A stretch of DNA of 52,860 nt from an uncultured Lachnospiraceae bacterium (GTDB taxonomy: Bacteria > Bacillota > Clostridia > Lachnospirales > Lachnospiraceae): assembly GCA_910588295.1 (NCBI GenBank), contig CAJUQO010000018.1, positions 1 through 52,860 on the forward strand, written 5' to 3'. The notes under the pieces were generated by a model. It did no database searches. It saw only the letters and a program-made list of their open reading frames with translations, and was not told the origin of the DNA. The position numbers and the translations under genes are program-made. This document shows, piece by piece, positions 26,037 through 35,280 of this stretch (position 1 is the stretch's first letter; each line of letters opens with the position of its first letter).

Positions 26037-27866
26037 ATGACAAAAGAAGAAATACTCAGACAGTACTACGGTTATGAGGCCTTCCGCAGCGGACAGGCGG
26101 AGCTGATTGAAGCGGTTTTGGCAGGGCGGGATGTGTTCGGCATCATGCCCACCGGGGCAGGCAAATCCATCTGTTATCAGGTGCCCGCCCTGATGCTGCC
26201 GGGGATTACGCTGGTAATCTCACCCCTTATATCCCTGATGAAAGATCAGGTCACGGCCCTGAACCAGATGGGCGTCCATGCAGCCTATCTGAACAGCTCC
26301 CTCACCCCCGGGCAGTACCGGAAGGCCCTGGAGCTGGCCAGAGGCGGCCGTTACAAGATCATCTATGTGGCGCCGGAACGGCTGATGACCGATGGGTTCC
26401 TGGACTTTGCCCTGCACACGGAGCTGTCCCTGGTCAGCGTGGACGAGGCCCACTGTGTGTCCCAGTGGGGCCAGGATTTCCGCCCCAGCTATTTAAAGAT
26501 CGTGGACTTTCTGCACAGCCTGGCCCGTCGTCCCGTGGTGGCGGCTTTTACGGCCACGGCCACCAGGCAGGTCCGGGATGATATTGTCCGCATTCTGGAG
26601 CTTGATCGGCCTGTGGCCCTGACTACAGGTTTTGACCGGAAGAATCTGTTTTTCGGCGTACGTCAGCCTCGGGATAAGATGGGCGAGGTCTTGAAGCTGC
26701 TCTCGGAGCATCGGGGTGAGAGCGGCATCATTTACTGTGCCACTCGGAAAAGCGTGGAGGAGGTCTGCGACCGCCTGATCCGGGAGGGGATAAAGGCCAC
26801 CCGCTACCATGCGGGGCTTTCCGATGAGGAGAGGACGAAAAATCAGGAGGATTTCATCTACGACGCGCAGCCGGTGATGGTGGCCACCAACGCTTTCGGC
26901 ATGGGCATCGACAAATCCAATGTGCGCTACGTGATCCATTACAATATGCCGAAAAATATGGAGAGCTACTATCAGGAGGCGGGGCGCGCCGGACGGGACG
27001 GTGTACCTGCGGACTGCATCCTGCTCTACGGGGGCCAGGATGTGGTGACGAACCAGTATTTTATCGAACATGCCCGGGAAAATGAGGAGCTCTCGGATAG
27101 GGAACTGGAGATCGTAAAGGAGCAGGACAGGGAACGGCTGAAGAAGATGACCTTTTACTGTTTTACTGAGGACTGTCTGCGGGGCTATATGCTGCGGTAT
27201 TTCGGAGAACAGGCGGCGGGCTCCTGCGGGAACTGTTCAAACTGCATCGGGGAATTTACGGAGTTGGATGTGACGGATACGGCCCTGGCGATGATGAAAT
27301 GTGTCTATGAGAGCGGCAGCCGTTTCGGCGCCCAGGCCATCCTGGATTGCCTGCGGGGCAGTTCCAGCCAGAAGATCCGTCGGTTTGGCCTGGACAAAAA
27401 TCCCTGTTACGGCTGCTGCAAGGACGTGACAATCCACCGGCTGCGCCAGATCCTGAACCGCCTCTATGTGCTGGAGTATCTGCGTCAGGAGGGGGAGCCC
27501 TATCCGATCCTGGCCATGACGCAGAAGGGCCGGGAGTCTGTCCTGGGAGATGTGCCGATCCGGGTCACGATTCAGATCCCCACGGAGAAGCTGGTTCAGC
27601 AGAGGCGGAAGAAGGGAGCCGGCTATACGCCTGCGGCGGAGGCCGACGAGGGCCTGTTTGCCGGCCTTAAGAGGCTGCGCCTTGCCTTGGCCAGGGAAAA
27701 CGGCGTGCCGCCGTATATCATTTTTTCTGACAGGACGCTGACGGATATGTGCCGCAAGCTCCCCCGGACGAAGGAGGAGATGCTGCAGGTGACAGGCGTG
27801 GGCGAGGTGAAATTTGAACGCTTCGGGGAAAAGTTTCTGGAGGAGATACGGAAAGGGGTCGAATGA
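26037..27866 (+). CDS. recQ: ATP-dependent DNA helicase RecQ
   Basis: The 609-residue 3'-5' helicase of recombination and fork repair. Motif 0 is YGYEAFRSGQ, Walker A MPTGAGKS, motif II VDEAHCVSQWGQDFRPSY and motif VI YQEAGRAGRDG. The Cys-rich zinc site is FTEDCLRGY...CGNCSNC, followed by a winged helix and a C-terminal HRDC domain (LRLALARENGVPPYIIFSD). ATG 26037 is set by CGGAGG. Length and domain order are standard. Confidence 0.96.
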   Translation: MTKEEILRQYYGYEAFRSGQAELIEAVLAGRDVFGIMPTGAGKSICYQVPALMLPGITLVISPLISLMKDQVTALNQMGVHAAYLNSSLTPGQYRKALELARGGRYKIIYVAPERLMTDGFLDFALHTELSLVSVDEAHCVSQWGQDFRPSYLKIVDFLHSLARRPVVAAFTATATRQVRDDIVRILELDRPVALTTGFDRKNLFFGVRQPRDKMGEVLKLLSEHRGESGIIYCATRKSVEEVCDRLIREGIKATRYHAGLSDEERTKNQEDFIYDAQPVMVATNAFGMGIDKSNVRYVIHYNMPKNMESYYQEAGRAGRDGVPADCILLYGGQDVVTNQYFIEHARENEELSDRELEIVKEQDRERLKKMTFYCFTEDCLRGYMLRYFGEQAAGSCGNCSNCIGEFTELDVTDTALAMMKCVYESGSRFGAQAILDCLRGSSSQKIRRFGLDKNPCYGCCKDVTIHRLRQILNRLYVLEYLRQEGEPYPILAMTQKGRESVLGDVPIRVTIQIPTEKLVQQRRKKGAGYTPAAEADEGLFAGLKRLRLALARENGVPPYIIFSDRTLTDMCRKLPRTKEEMLQVTGVGEVKFERFGEKFLEEIRKGVE

Positions 27867-27870
27867 CGGG

Positions 27871-27899
27871 CTGACAGGAGCCGGAAACGGGTGTATAAT
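27871..27899 (+). promoter_or_regulatory. Promoter of the secreted Ig-like protein
   Basis: CTGACA (27871-27876), a 17-base spacer and TATAAT (27894-27899) lie about 20 bases before TGGAGG. Confidence 0.68.
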
Positions 27900-27929
27900 G
27901 GTGGTATCAAATGTCTGGAGGAAGAGAAT

Positions 27930-28964
27930 ATGAAGCGAAAATTGTACATGCTGTTCCTGGCAGCTTTTCTGTTGCTGGGAGCGCCTTTGTCGGTCTGCGC
28001 GTCAGTAAATACTGAGGGTTCCGGCGACAGGGCTGCGCCGGAACTGTATTACCTGGAGCTCAGTAAGGGAGAAATTTCTTTTGCGCGGCCGGGGCTGTCG
28101 GAGAGATTGTATGTGACAGATTATGCGGATGCGGATTATCCCTATTCCGGCGTGGACTGGAAAAGCGACGATTCCTCGGTGGCCACGGTTTCTGAGGACG
28201 GAATGGTGCGTGCGGTGGGATGCGGCGAATGCACGATCACGGCGGCGTCCAGGGACGCAGCGGGGGTATCCGCGGAATGCTTGGTCACTGTAGAGAAATA
28301 TGCCGTGACCTATCATTACAAAAGCGGCCAGAAGGACAAGAACGTCTATTATGAGAATTGGGATGAGGTCACTCTGAAAAACCCGAAACGTTCCGGCTAT
28401 ACATTTTCGGGCTGGTACACGGATAAAGCCTGCACCAGGCGTATTCGGGTGATTGCGGAGGATAATCGCAAGAATTACGAATTGTATGCATTGTGGAAAA
28501 AGGTAAAGAAGCCCGGAAAACCTTCCGTCAGCGTGAGCAGTTCTTCGGCGGGGAAAGTGAAAATTACTATCCGGAAGAAGGTAAGCGGCGCTTCCGGTTA
28601 CGAGATTTGGGCCGGGAAAAATAAATCCATGACTGCGGGGAAAAAGACCGTAAGAATTTCCGGTACGTCCAAAACGCTGTCCGGACTGACGGCGGGGGCC
28701 AGGTATTTTGTGAAGGTGAGGGCCTATACTTCTGATTCTACGGGAACCAGAATTTACGGCGCTTACAGCGCGGTCAGGCAGCTCACGGTCAAGAAAGCGG
28801 CTGTGAAAAAACCGTCGTCCTCCGGCGGAACTGTATATGTCACCCGTACGGGAGATAAATACCACCGCGGGAGCTGCCGCTATTTGAGGCAGAGTAAGAT
28901 TGCCATTTCCAAATCCGAGGCAAAAAAACAGGGCTACACACCCTGTAAGGTATGTAAGCCCTGA
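27930..28964 (+). CDS. Secreted protein with Ig-like, InlB-type and fibronectin III domains
   Basis: The 344-residue exported protein has a signal peptide (YMLFLAAFLLLGAPLSVCAS). A bacterial Ig-like (BIG2) domain follows (VDWKSDDSSVATVSEDGMV), then a Listeria/Bacteroides repeat (YTFSGWYTDKACTRRI) and a fibronectin-III-like domain (SGYEIWAGKNKSM; ARYFVKVRAYT). The C-terminal module YHRGSCRYL...GYTPCKVCKP resembles the Cys-pair metal-binding module of Ada-like ends. It is probably a cell-surface or secreted carbohydrate- or matrix-binding protein. No catalytic domain is visible. Confidence 0.8.
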   Translation: MKRKLYMLFLAAFLLLGAPLSVCASVNTEGSGDRAAPELYYLELSKGEISFARPGLSERLYVTDYADADYPYSGVDWKSDDSSVATVSEDGMVRAVGCGECTITAASRDAAGVSAECLVTVEKYAVTYHYKSGQKDKNVYYENWDEVTLKNPKRSGYTFSGWYTDKACTRRIRVIAEDNRKNYELYALWKKVKKPGKPSVSVSSSSAGKVKITIRKKVSGASGYEIWAGKNKSMTAGKKTVRISGTSKTLSGLTAGARYFVKVRAYTSDSTGTRIYGAYSAVRQLTVKKAAVKKPSSSGGTVYVTRTGDKYHRGSCRYLRQSKIAISKSEAKKQGYTPCKVCKP

Positions 28965-29040
28965 TGTGGAGTTGGCAGGGATCTGCGATCCATTTTCCGC
29001 CGGAGAGGCGGCGGCAATGTCAATGAGCCGATGAAGCGCC

Positions 29041-29583
29041 TCAGAGGACATGCCGCCGTATCCGGCTCCAGATCTGATCCTGGAAATGGCAGTAGGCCCA
29101 GTCGAAAAAGTAAACCAGCACCTGTCCGCCCAGGATCAGCGCGGGATAGAGAAAGGCGCCGATCTGATCCATCAGGGAGGGGCTTATGACCCACCGGGGA
29201 AACAGGAAGATGAGGGGCAGATACATGGCATTAAAAATGCCATATTTGGCGGCCAGGAAAAGCCGCCTTTTCTTTTGCTCATTTTCCATGGCGCACAGCC
29301 GTCCCCACACCAGTTCCGTGAGCAGGATATAAAGGGCCAGCGCACTGAAGGTCAGCATATACAGTTTCTGGGGGGAGAGAAAGAACCCCAGCAGGATATT
29401 GGCGGCAAGAAAGGCCCATGCGGCCCGGCTGCCAAATTCCCGGAATATGATGCCGGTGCCGAAAGAGGCCGCTGCCAGCAGAAACAGTGTGCTGCTCTCG
29501 ATCACATTGCCCAGATAGATTAGGATGATAGATATAGCCAGAAGAGCGCCTGATACGGTCAGTTGTCTGGTGTTTAAAAACAT
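29041..29583 (-). CDS. Integral membrane protein downstream of dnaJ-like gene
   Basis: A 180-residue protein with five to six hydrophobic helices (LTVSGALLAISIILIYLG, LFLLAAASFGTGIIF, AWAFLAANILLGFFL, LTFSALALYILLTELVW, YLPLIFLFPRWV, FLYPALILGGQVLVYFFDW). The start at 29583 follows GGGAGGGG and overlaps the end of the DnaJ-type gene by ten bases, so the two are translationally coupled. The family is not recognised. Confidence 0.7.
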   Translation of the reverse strand: MFLNTRQLTVSGALLAISIILIYLGNVIESSTLFLLAAASFGTGIIFREFGSRAAWAFLAANILLGFFLSPQKLYMLTFSALALYILLTELVWGRLCAMENEQKKRRLFLAAKYGIFNAMYLPLIFLFPRWVISPSLMDQIGAFLYPALILGGQVLVYFFDWAYCHFQDQIWSRIRRHVL

Positions 29584-30212
29584 GAGCAGAGATCCCCTCC
29601 CATACATTCGCAACATTTATCCGCAATAAACAGGTCGCAGCAGGTATCCCCGGTGCAGCTTCCGCCGCCCCGCCCGTTGTATACGGGGCTTTGCTGATAT
29701 CGTCCGTTCCGGTTGGACAGATGGCTTAAAAAGGAGGCGTACTCCGTGTTGCCGGGGGCCATATTTACGGCCTGCTGGGCGTGGGACAGGGCGTCCGCGT
29801 TGTTGCCCACCCCGAAGCTGGCCACGGCGTAGCAGTAGTGCCACTCGGCGTTACGGTTCCCCATAGGGCGCAGGATATTTAAGGCATCGTAGTACTGCCT
29901 GCGGTTCAGCATGGCCCGTACGTCCGTAAACATCCCGCCGCCTCCGGCATTTTGCTGATAGCTGGGGCCGGCGTCGGTGTAGCCGTCGTAATTCCCGCCG
30001 GAGCCCGCGCTGTAGGAACCGGACCGTTCGTTCATGATCTGGGTGTAGGCCTCCTGCACTTCTTTGAATTTTTCTTCCGCCAGGTCGGAGAGCGGGTTAT
30101 TGACGTAGGAATCGGGATGATATTTCCGGCTCAGATCCCGGTAAGCCCGCTTGATCTCCTCTGTGTCGGCGTTTCTTGTAACGCCTAATATTTTATAGGG
30201 GTCGTTTACCAT
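29574..30212 (-). CDS. J-domain protein with Cys-rich tail
   Basis: The 212-residue protein has an N-terminal J domain (YKILGVTRNADTEEIKRAYR; HPD in RKYHPDSY) that would stimulate an Hsp70. A Gly/Tyr/Ser linker, a TPR-like helical part (YDALNILRPMGNRNAEWHYC) and a tail with eight Cys in about 28 residues (SCTGDTCCDL, KCCECMGGDLCSCF) follow. It lacks the DnaJ zinc fingers, so it is a specialised co-chaperone. It lies between the DUF5685 gene upstream and the membrane protein downstream, all leftward. Confidence 0.85.
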   Translation of the reverse strand: MVNDPYKILGVTRNADTEEIKRAYRDLSRKYHPDSYVNNPLSDLAEEKFKEVQEAYTQIMNERSGSYSAGSGGNYDGYTDAGPSYQQNAGGGGMFTDVRAMLNRRQYYDALNILRPMGNRNAEWHYCYAVASFGVGNNADALSHAQQAVNMAPGNTEYASFLSHLSNRNGRYQQSPVYNGRGGGSCTGDTCCDLFIADKCCECMGGDLCSCF

Positions 30213-30317
30213 AATGATTTATCTCCGTTCTTTTTTCTCTGTCTCTGTTCCTTTGTGCGTGGCAACGTATCCGCCGCAGGATGCGGCGTCCATTTTCTTT
30301 GTCCGTGTTCCGCGGTG

Positions 30318-31211
30318 TCAGGTTCCTGCGGCTTTTGCTCTTTCTGCGTTTTCCGGTGCTACAGGTTCTCTTTCCGAATGCCGTTTCCTGTAACGGTTCC
30401 ATACGCCGTCGTACAGGATGTTGCGGAGGATCGCCTCGTCCCGGATGCAGGGCAGAAGCTCCATATGGGCCGTGCACTCCGCCATCATCATGGTGAGGAG
30501 CCGGTGGCAGTCCTGCTCAAAGTGCGCCCGGCCGCTGTCCGTATCCCTGTACAGCTTTTTCTTTCGCAGCAGCAGGATATTGTAGCTGCCGTTTTGTTCA
30601 TCATCTGCCATGTCGTCCCAGGCATCCATCAGGTAGATGAATTTTCCGAGAAAAAATCCCACATTATACAGGGTGTTCCGCCAGATATCCTCTTTCACGG
30701 CGAATACATCGCCCAGGAGATCCCCGAATACCCCGGCCACCCGGTCGATATCCAGGGAGCCGGCCTTTTCCAGCGCGTCCAGGCGGGCCAGGCATCGTTT
30801 TATGTGGGCGGCCTTCTCCGGGTACAGCTCCCTGGCCCGGAGGTATGCCCGGCGGTAGGCCCGCAGGCCGACGATGGCGGCGGGCTTTCTCTCGTCTATC
30901 CAGTCGTCCCGGAAATGATACCAGGTCAGCAGGATGCCCATGTGGGCCGCATAGGCGGCATATTCGTGTCCGATCATCATCCGTTTCTTTCCCGGGTGGA
31001 GCAGGCACCGCCCGCTTACGATCCGGCTTTCCGGTTCGTACAGGGAGGAAAGCAGGATAGACAGAAAAGTCATATCGTAGGACAGGGTAAGCTGTCCCGC
31101 CGCCCCGTATTCCTTTTTCAGCGTCCGGCAGAGCCCGCAGTAAAAGCCTTTATATGTCTCGTATTCGCGGAGCTTGAGCTCCATCTTGTTGACCGTGATA
31201 TATCCAAACAT
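30318..31211 (-). CDS. DUF5685 family protein
   Basis: A 297-residue helical protein beginning MFGYITVNKMELKLREYETY. The N-terminal FYCGLCRTL motif and the central LLTWYHFRDDWIDE and LGKFIYLMDAWDDMADD stretches are typical of DUF5685, whose Asp-rich helices resemble those of prenyl-synthase-like folds. The start at 31211 has GGAG upstream; the open frame upstream lacks a site. It is the first gene of a leftward trio with the J-domain protein and the membrane protein. The function is unknown. Confidence 0.8.
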   Translation of the reverse strand: MFGYITVNKMELKLREYETYKGFYCGLCRTLKKEYGAAGQLTLSYDMTFLSILLSSLYEPESRIVSGRCLLHPGKKRMMIGHEYAAYAAHMGILLTWYHFRDDWIDERKPAAIVGLRAYRRAYLRARELYPEKAAHIKRCLARLDALEKAGSLDIDRVAGVFGDLLGDVFAVKEDIWRNTLYNVGFFLGKFIYLMDAWDDMADDEQNGSYNILLLRKKKLYRDTDSGRAHFEQDCHRLLTMMMAECTAHMELLPCIRDEAILRNILYDGVWNRYRKRHSEREPVAPENAERAKAAGT

Positions 31212-31399
31212 AAATCTCCCGTCCAGTGCCATGCCCCATTTTATACCTTCTGCCCAGTATATCTTTTTTTGCCCATGTTTTCCATAGTTAATTCCGGATT
31301 TTATGTAATCTTCATAATTATTGGGTTTGTTTCTCCTGGCGTGGATTCGGGTATGGGGGAGCAGCTTGATTCTGTTGTTTAAAAATTCAGATGGATCGG

Positions 31400-31567
31400 T
31401 TGCGCGCAGCTGCGGAATTTGATACAATACTTTTACCATAAATATGTCTGAATTATGAACAGACATAAAAAGTGCTGAAAAAGGGGAATTTTCAGAATAC
31501 TCTATGAATTACCTGCAAAAATGAGCCCGGGAGCCCAGTGTTTATGCGGGGTTCAGGGGGGTTAGGG
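31400..31567 (+). promoter_or_regulatory. CRISPR leader 0 (decayed)
   Basis: TTGCGC (31400) and TACAAT (31423) are spaced by 17 bases. The shared leader body follows: ATGTCT..AGACAT inverted repeat, TTTTCAGAATA, TGAGCCCGGGAGCCC. It matches leaders 1-3 closely but differs near the repeat. Confidence 0.8.
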
Positions 31568-31604
31568 GTAGAACTGAGGAGGGCCCGAGGTAGGGCATTG
31601 ACAC
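31568..31604 (+). CRISPR. Solitary degenerate CRISPR repeat (array 0)
   Basis: A 37-base repeat (GTAGAACTGAGGAGGG...GGGCATTGACAC), one or two substitutions from the array 1 repeat, sits at the end of leader 0. No second repeat follows. The next 53 bases lead straight to a terminator like the one ending array 2, so this is a collapsed array. Confidence 0.8.
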
Positions 31605-31657
31605 GGATGTTCCGTTCCAAACATAAGTGTGCATCGTATTATAAAGTTCGTATCAGC

Positions 31658-31684
31658 GACTTGGCATGACCAGGTCGTTTTTTT
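31658..31684 (+). terminator. Array 0 terminator
   Basis: GACTTGG (31658-31664) pairs with CCAGGTC (31670-31676) and is followed by G and seven T. The same motif ends array 2 at 42,327. Confidence 0.75.
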
Positions 31685-31927
31685 GTTACAGAAAAACGAT
31701 GGACGTCTGCTGTCTGTGTCATTCTCCCATTTGGCATATACACTGTATTGGCTTATGCGGCTGCAATTAAGTTACTCATTATGCTTGCTGTTATTGTCGC
31801 GTCAGCCACATCATCAATATATACCATAAGGCTGATGAGCCGAAAAATACGGAAAACAGCGGAAACGGACAGTCACAGAATTTGTATAAACAGATTGTAT
31901 AAATGCCGCCCCGAATCGTTACTTTGA
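31670..31927 (+). pseudogene. Fragment of a small membrane protein
   Basis: An open frame without a start codon reads FFVTEKRWTSAVCVIL, then two hydrophobic helices (FGIYTVLAYAAAIKLLIML, AVIVASATSSIYTIRL), a basic stretch and the end CRPESLL with TGA at 31925. It looks like the C-terminal part of a real protein fused to the array 0 terminator. The family is unknown, and it may be chance. Confidence 0.3.
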
Positions 31928-31951
31928 GCGGCTCCGGGCCGTGAAAAGTAA

Positions 31952-33860
31952 GTGCGCCCGGAAGGGCGCAATGTTTAATGGGTGGAAATCCCATCTGGTA
32001 AGATGCCAACCACATCACCAGTAGCGAACCTTGAGTCTGTATAGGCAACAATATCAGGCTAAGCGTAGGAAGTCAGGTAGTAGGGCTATATGGCGAATTT
32101 AGCACCGAAATCACGGACAGTCCAGCGCGCCGACATTGTTTATTTTGCGGAAGGCAACATGTGTGTTTATCGTTATGGTGAGATTTCACACAGCACTGCG
32201 GTGTTGGAACGCCAGTCATGCTACACAATGACATTGCGTCAACTGAGGGAGAACCTGTGCCCTCCGCCTTCAAGTATAAGGGGGCGGTATGCGAATCAAC
32301 GAAAGGAGTGCAGCAAACGGGATGAAGGTAGTCGGATAGCCCGGTAGTACCGTAGAAAGTGGGTAATGCCACTGGAGGGAAGCGGAGAAGGGGGTGTTCC
32401 TCGCACCCCTGCTATGCAAAACCATATCAAAGAGGAAACATTGTCTATACCCAGGGATAGGAGTAACAATGGAAACGAAATTGGCGAGAATATCACAACT
32501 GTCAAGCGAAAACCCGGACATGGTATTTACATCCATTGGGCATCTGATTAACAAAGAAATGCCGAAAGAATGCCACAGAAAAATGGATGGGGACAAGGCG
32601 GCAGGGACCGACGGAGTGACCAAAGAGGAAGACAGCCGGAATCTGGAAGAAAACCTTGATAAATTAGTGGAAAGGCTGAAAAAGAAATCGTATACGCCAC
32701 AGCCGGCGAGGCGGGTGGAAATACCCAAAGAAAATGGAAAGACCAGGCCGCTAAGCATCTACTGTTATGAAGACAAGCTGGTACAGGAAGCACTAAGGCG
32801 CATACTCGAAGCGGTATTTGAACCACATTTCTATGATGAGATGATGGGATTCCGCCCAAAGAGGGGATGCCACCAGGCAATCCGGAAATTGAATGTGATG
32901 CTGGAAATGCGGCCAACCAACTACGTCCTGGACGCGGATATCAAGAGCTTCTTCAACCACATAGACCATGGATGGGCAGTCAGATTTATAGAATCACGAA
33001 TCAAAGCCCCCAACATCATAAGGCTGGTAAGACGGATGCTGAAAGCAGAAAACATAAAGGACTACCAGTATGAGGAGACGGAGGAAGGATCGGAGCAGGG
33101 CTCCGTGTGTTCACCCGTGATAGCGAACATTTATATGCATTACGTACTGGTGCGGTGGTTCAAGGAACGAATCAGACCATTGCTGAAAGGATATGGGGGA
33201 CTGGTAGTATACGCCGACGACTTTGTAGCATGCTTCCAATATAAGGAAGAAGCGGAAGAATTCTATAAACATCTGAAAGGAAGAATGGAACACTTCGGAA
33301 TTCCCCTGGAAGAGAGCAAGACCCGGCTCATAGAGTTTGGGAAGTATGCGGAGGAAAGATGTGGAAGGAAAGGCAGAAAGCCGGAGACATTCACATTTCT
33401 GGGTTTTACACATTACAGTTCCCATGGAAGGAATGGTAAATTCCGGGTGAAGAGGAGAACCAGCAGGAAAAAGTTTGCGAAGAAATACAAAGAAATACAT
33501 GGCCCAATTCGGGAAATGAGGACAAAACCCCTAAAAGCCATAATAAAGAAACTGAACGAGATACTTGTTGGTTATTACCATTACTATGGAATTACGGACA
33601 ACATCCAGAGTTTGAGCGACTTCCGGTACCGGACGATGAAAAGCCTGTTCAAATGGCTAAACCGGAGAAGCCAGAAGAAAAGCTATAACTGGGATGGATA
33701 CAATGACATGCTAAAGGAATCCCCATTAGCAACGCCAAGAATTTATGTAAGCGTGTACGCGAGATAGTTATTGAATAATTAGTTTTGCAAAGAGCCGGAT
33801 ACGGGAAAGCCGCACGTCCGGTTCTGGGAGGGGCGTGCCCCGTAAGGGACACGTCTACTC
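31952..33860 (+). mobile_element. Group II intron
   Basis: The 5' end GTGCGCCCGGAAGGGCGCAA begins immediately after a hairpin in the host DNA (TTACTTT 31919-31925 with AAAGTAA 31945-31951). A structured domain I-IV region, the maturase gene, a domain V-like hairpin (GAGCCGGATACGGGAAAGCC at 33792) and a domain VI (to about 33860) follow. Insertion right behind a stem-loop and a maturase without endonuclease domain both fit the IIC class. The exact 3' end is approximate. Confidence 0.85.
32469..33767 (+). CDS. ltrA: Group II intron reverse transcriptase/maturase
   Basis: The 432-residue intron-encoded protein has RT motifs GFRPKRGCHQAI, VLDADIKSFFNHID, EQGSVCSPVIANIYM and the catalytic VYADDFVA, then the maturase (X) domain ending NEILVGYYHYYGITDN...LFKWLNRRSQKKS. 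No HNH endonuclase domain follows. It helps the intron RNA fold and reverse-transcribes it into new sites. ATG 32469 is the first Met with plausible spacing (GGATAGGAG); earlier in-frame codons lie in structured intron RNA. Confidence 0.93.
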   Translation: METKLARISQLSSENPDMVFTSIGHLINKEMPKECHRKMDGDKAAGTDGVTKEEDSRNLEENLDKLVERLKKKSYTPQPARRVEIPKENGKTRPLSIYCYEDKLVQEALRRILEAVFEPHFYDEMMGFRPKRGCHQAIRKLNVMLEMRPTNYVLDADIKSFFNHIDHGWAVRFIESRIKAPNIIRLVRRMLKAENIKDYQYEETEEGSEQGSVCSPVIANIYMHYVLVRWFKERIRPLLKGYGGLVVYADDFVACFQYKEEAEEFYKHLKGRMEHFGIPLEESKTRLIEFGKYAEERCGRKGRKPETFTFLGFTHYSSHGRNGKFRVKRRTSRKKFAKKYKEIHGPIREMRTKPLKAIIKKLNEILVGYYHYYGITDNIQSLSDFRYRTMKSLFKWLNRRSQKKSYNWDGYNDMLKESPLATPRIYVSVYAR

Positions 33861-33903
33861 GACCGAGCGGTTAATGGTATTTGGGCAAGTTCAGGTTTAG
33901 TGG

Positions 33904-34069
33904 TTGCGTATAGCAGTGGAATCTGATACAATGATTTTAACGTAAATATGTCTAAACTATGAACAGACATAAAAAGTACCGAAAAACGGTAGTTTTCAGA
34001 ATATTCTGTGAATTACCTGCAAAAATGAGCCCGGGAGCCCAGTGTTTATGCGGGTTCCCAGGGCATAGC
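33904..34069 (+). promoter_or_regulatory. CRISPR leader 1
   Basis: TTGCGT (33904-33909), a 17-base spacer and TACAAT (33927-33932) start a 166-base leader. It has an inverted repeat ATGTCT..AGACAT (33948-33970), TTTTCAGAATA and TGAGCCCGGGAGCCC near the repeat. Leaders 2 and 3 have exactly the same length and order. Confidence 0.85.
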
Positions 34070-34544
34070 GTAGAAATGAGGAAGGCCCGAGGTAGGGCAT
34101 TGACACACTATTACCTTCCGATATTGTGCACCTTCAGGTAATTGTAGAAATGAGGAAGGCCCGAGGTAGGGCATTGACACCAATTATAGGATTTCCCTAC
34201 AGCAGGTTTAGCATCTGTAGAAATGAGGAAGGCCCGAGGTAGGGCATTGACACACAAGATGTTAATGCGGAGCACAGCTCCTAACAAATGTAGAAATGAG
34301 GAAGGCCCGAGGTAGGGCATTGACACCATTTTTGATTTTACAGTACCAGTATGGTACTTCGTGTAGAAATGAGGAAGGCCCGAGGTAGGGCATTGACACA
34401 ATATAAATCACCTACTCTTTTGTGTTAGTTATTAGTAGAAAAGAGGAAAGCCCGAGATAGAGCGTTGACACATAAGAATTATGATAATCTTATTTACATT
34501 TACCTTGTTAAAAATGAGACTGGCCTGACACAGGGCATTTTCCC
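34070..34544 (+). CRISPR. CRISPR array 1
   Basis: Five identical 37-base repeats (GTAGAAATGAGGAAGG...GGGCATTGACAC) begin at 34070, 34144, 34217, 34290 and 34363. A degenerate repeat at 34435 and a strongly decayed one at 34508 follow. Spacers are 37, 36, 36, 36, 35 and 36 bases. The repeat folds through GCCC/GGGC, and its last eight bases, ATTGACAC, resemble the 5' crRNA handle of type III/I-B systems. Repeat decay away from the leader is normal, so new spacers enter at the left. Confidence 0.97.
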
Positions 34545-34601
34545 TTTTAATTAGGAGAGTTAGCGTTTCTCTCTTTGTTTCAAGTAACCCTGCTCGCGGC
34601 T

Positions 34602-35204
34602 ATGATACGGATCTTTTCTATTTTCTGTAAGCTGAACCAGATACATCTATCGGACAGACAATGGGTAGAGAAGGAAACAGAAAGCCTGTTTCTTCCTGAC
34701 CATGTTTGTCCCGTCTGCCATGCTCATGGCTCTTTATCCCCTTTTGCTTCCTATACGCGCTGTCTGGTGGAACGTGAAAAAGGCAAGCCGGCCATACATG
34801 AAATAGTAATAAAACGTCTCCGATGCCGTTCCTGCGGCCATACTCATGCACAGGTATCCAGTGCTCTTGTTCCCTATTCCTCTTATTCATTACGATTTAT
34901 CCTTCAGACGCTCAGGGACTATTTTCTGGGCAGGGCGTGTGTGCAGCTCATTTGTGACCGTGCCGGGATTGCGGTCTCTACTCTGTACCGATGGAAAGAT
35001 CTGTTCATTCGGCACAAGGCTTTGTGGATGAAGACATTGAATGATCTGTCTGCCGCCCGGCCGGCGGAATTTGCCGAAAACATGGACGGCCATCTTTTGC
35101 AGCATTTCTATCAGGCATTTCGCCTTTCGTTTCTGCAGGGCCCACACAGTAGGCATCCGGAATCGCCTCCGGAGAGAGCAAAGGCTCCATCCGCCGCCAC
35201 ATAA
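34602..35204 (+). CDS. DUF6431 family protein
   Basis: About 200 residues. A zinc-ribbon-like part (CPVCHAHGSLSPF ... KRLRCRSCGHTHAQ) is followed by an HTH-like region (ACVQLICDRAGIAVSTLYRW). DUF6431 proteins are transposase-like and common in mobile regions of clostridia; their function is not established. The start is uncertain because no strong ribosome site precedes ATG 34602. It sits between array 1 and the cas genes. Just upstream (34566-34587) is a sequence nearly matching the closing block of the tandem units at 19.9-20.2 kb. Confidence 0.65.
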   Translation: MIRIFSIFCKLNQIHLSDRQWVEKETESLFLPDHVCPVCHAHGSLSPFASYTRCLVEREKGKPAIHEIVIKRLRCRSCGHTHAQVSSALVPYSSYSLRFILQTLRDYFLGRACVQLICDRAGIAVSTLYRWKDLFIRHKALWMKTLNDLSAARPAEFAENMDGHLLQHFYQAFRLSFLQGPHSRHPESPPERAKAPSAAT

Positions 35205-35280
35205 GATAGGCATGGCATCCCTAAAGAGATTTTGCTAAGCTTCTGGTAACAAAACCGTTCAACGGGGATTGGTTACGAGA

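Noticed and set aside
25811..26077. Plus-strand frames between pfkA and recQ
   Set aside because: They run through a strong terminator hairpin and overlap the recQ start without any ribosome site.
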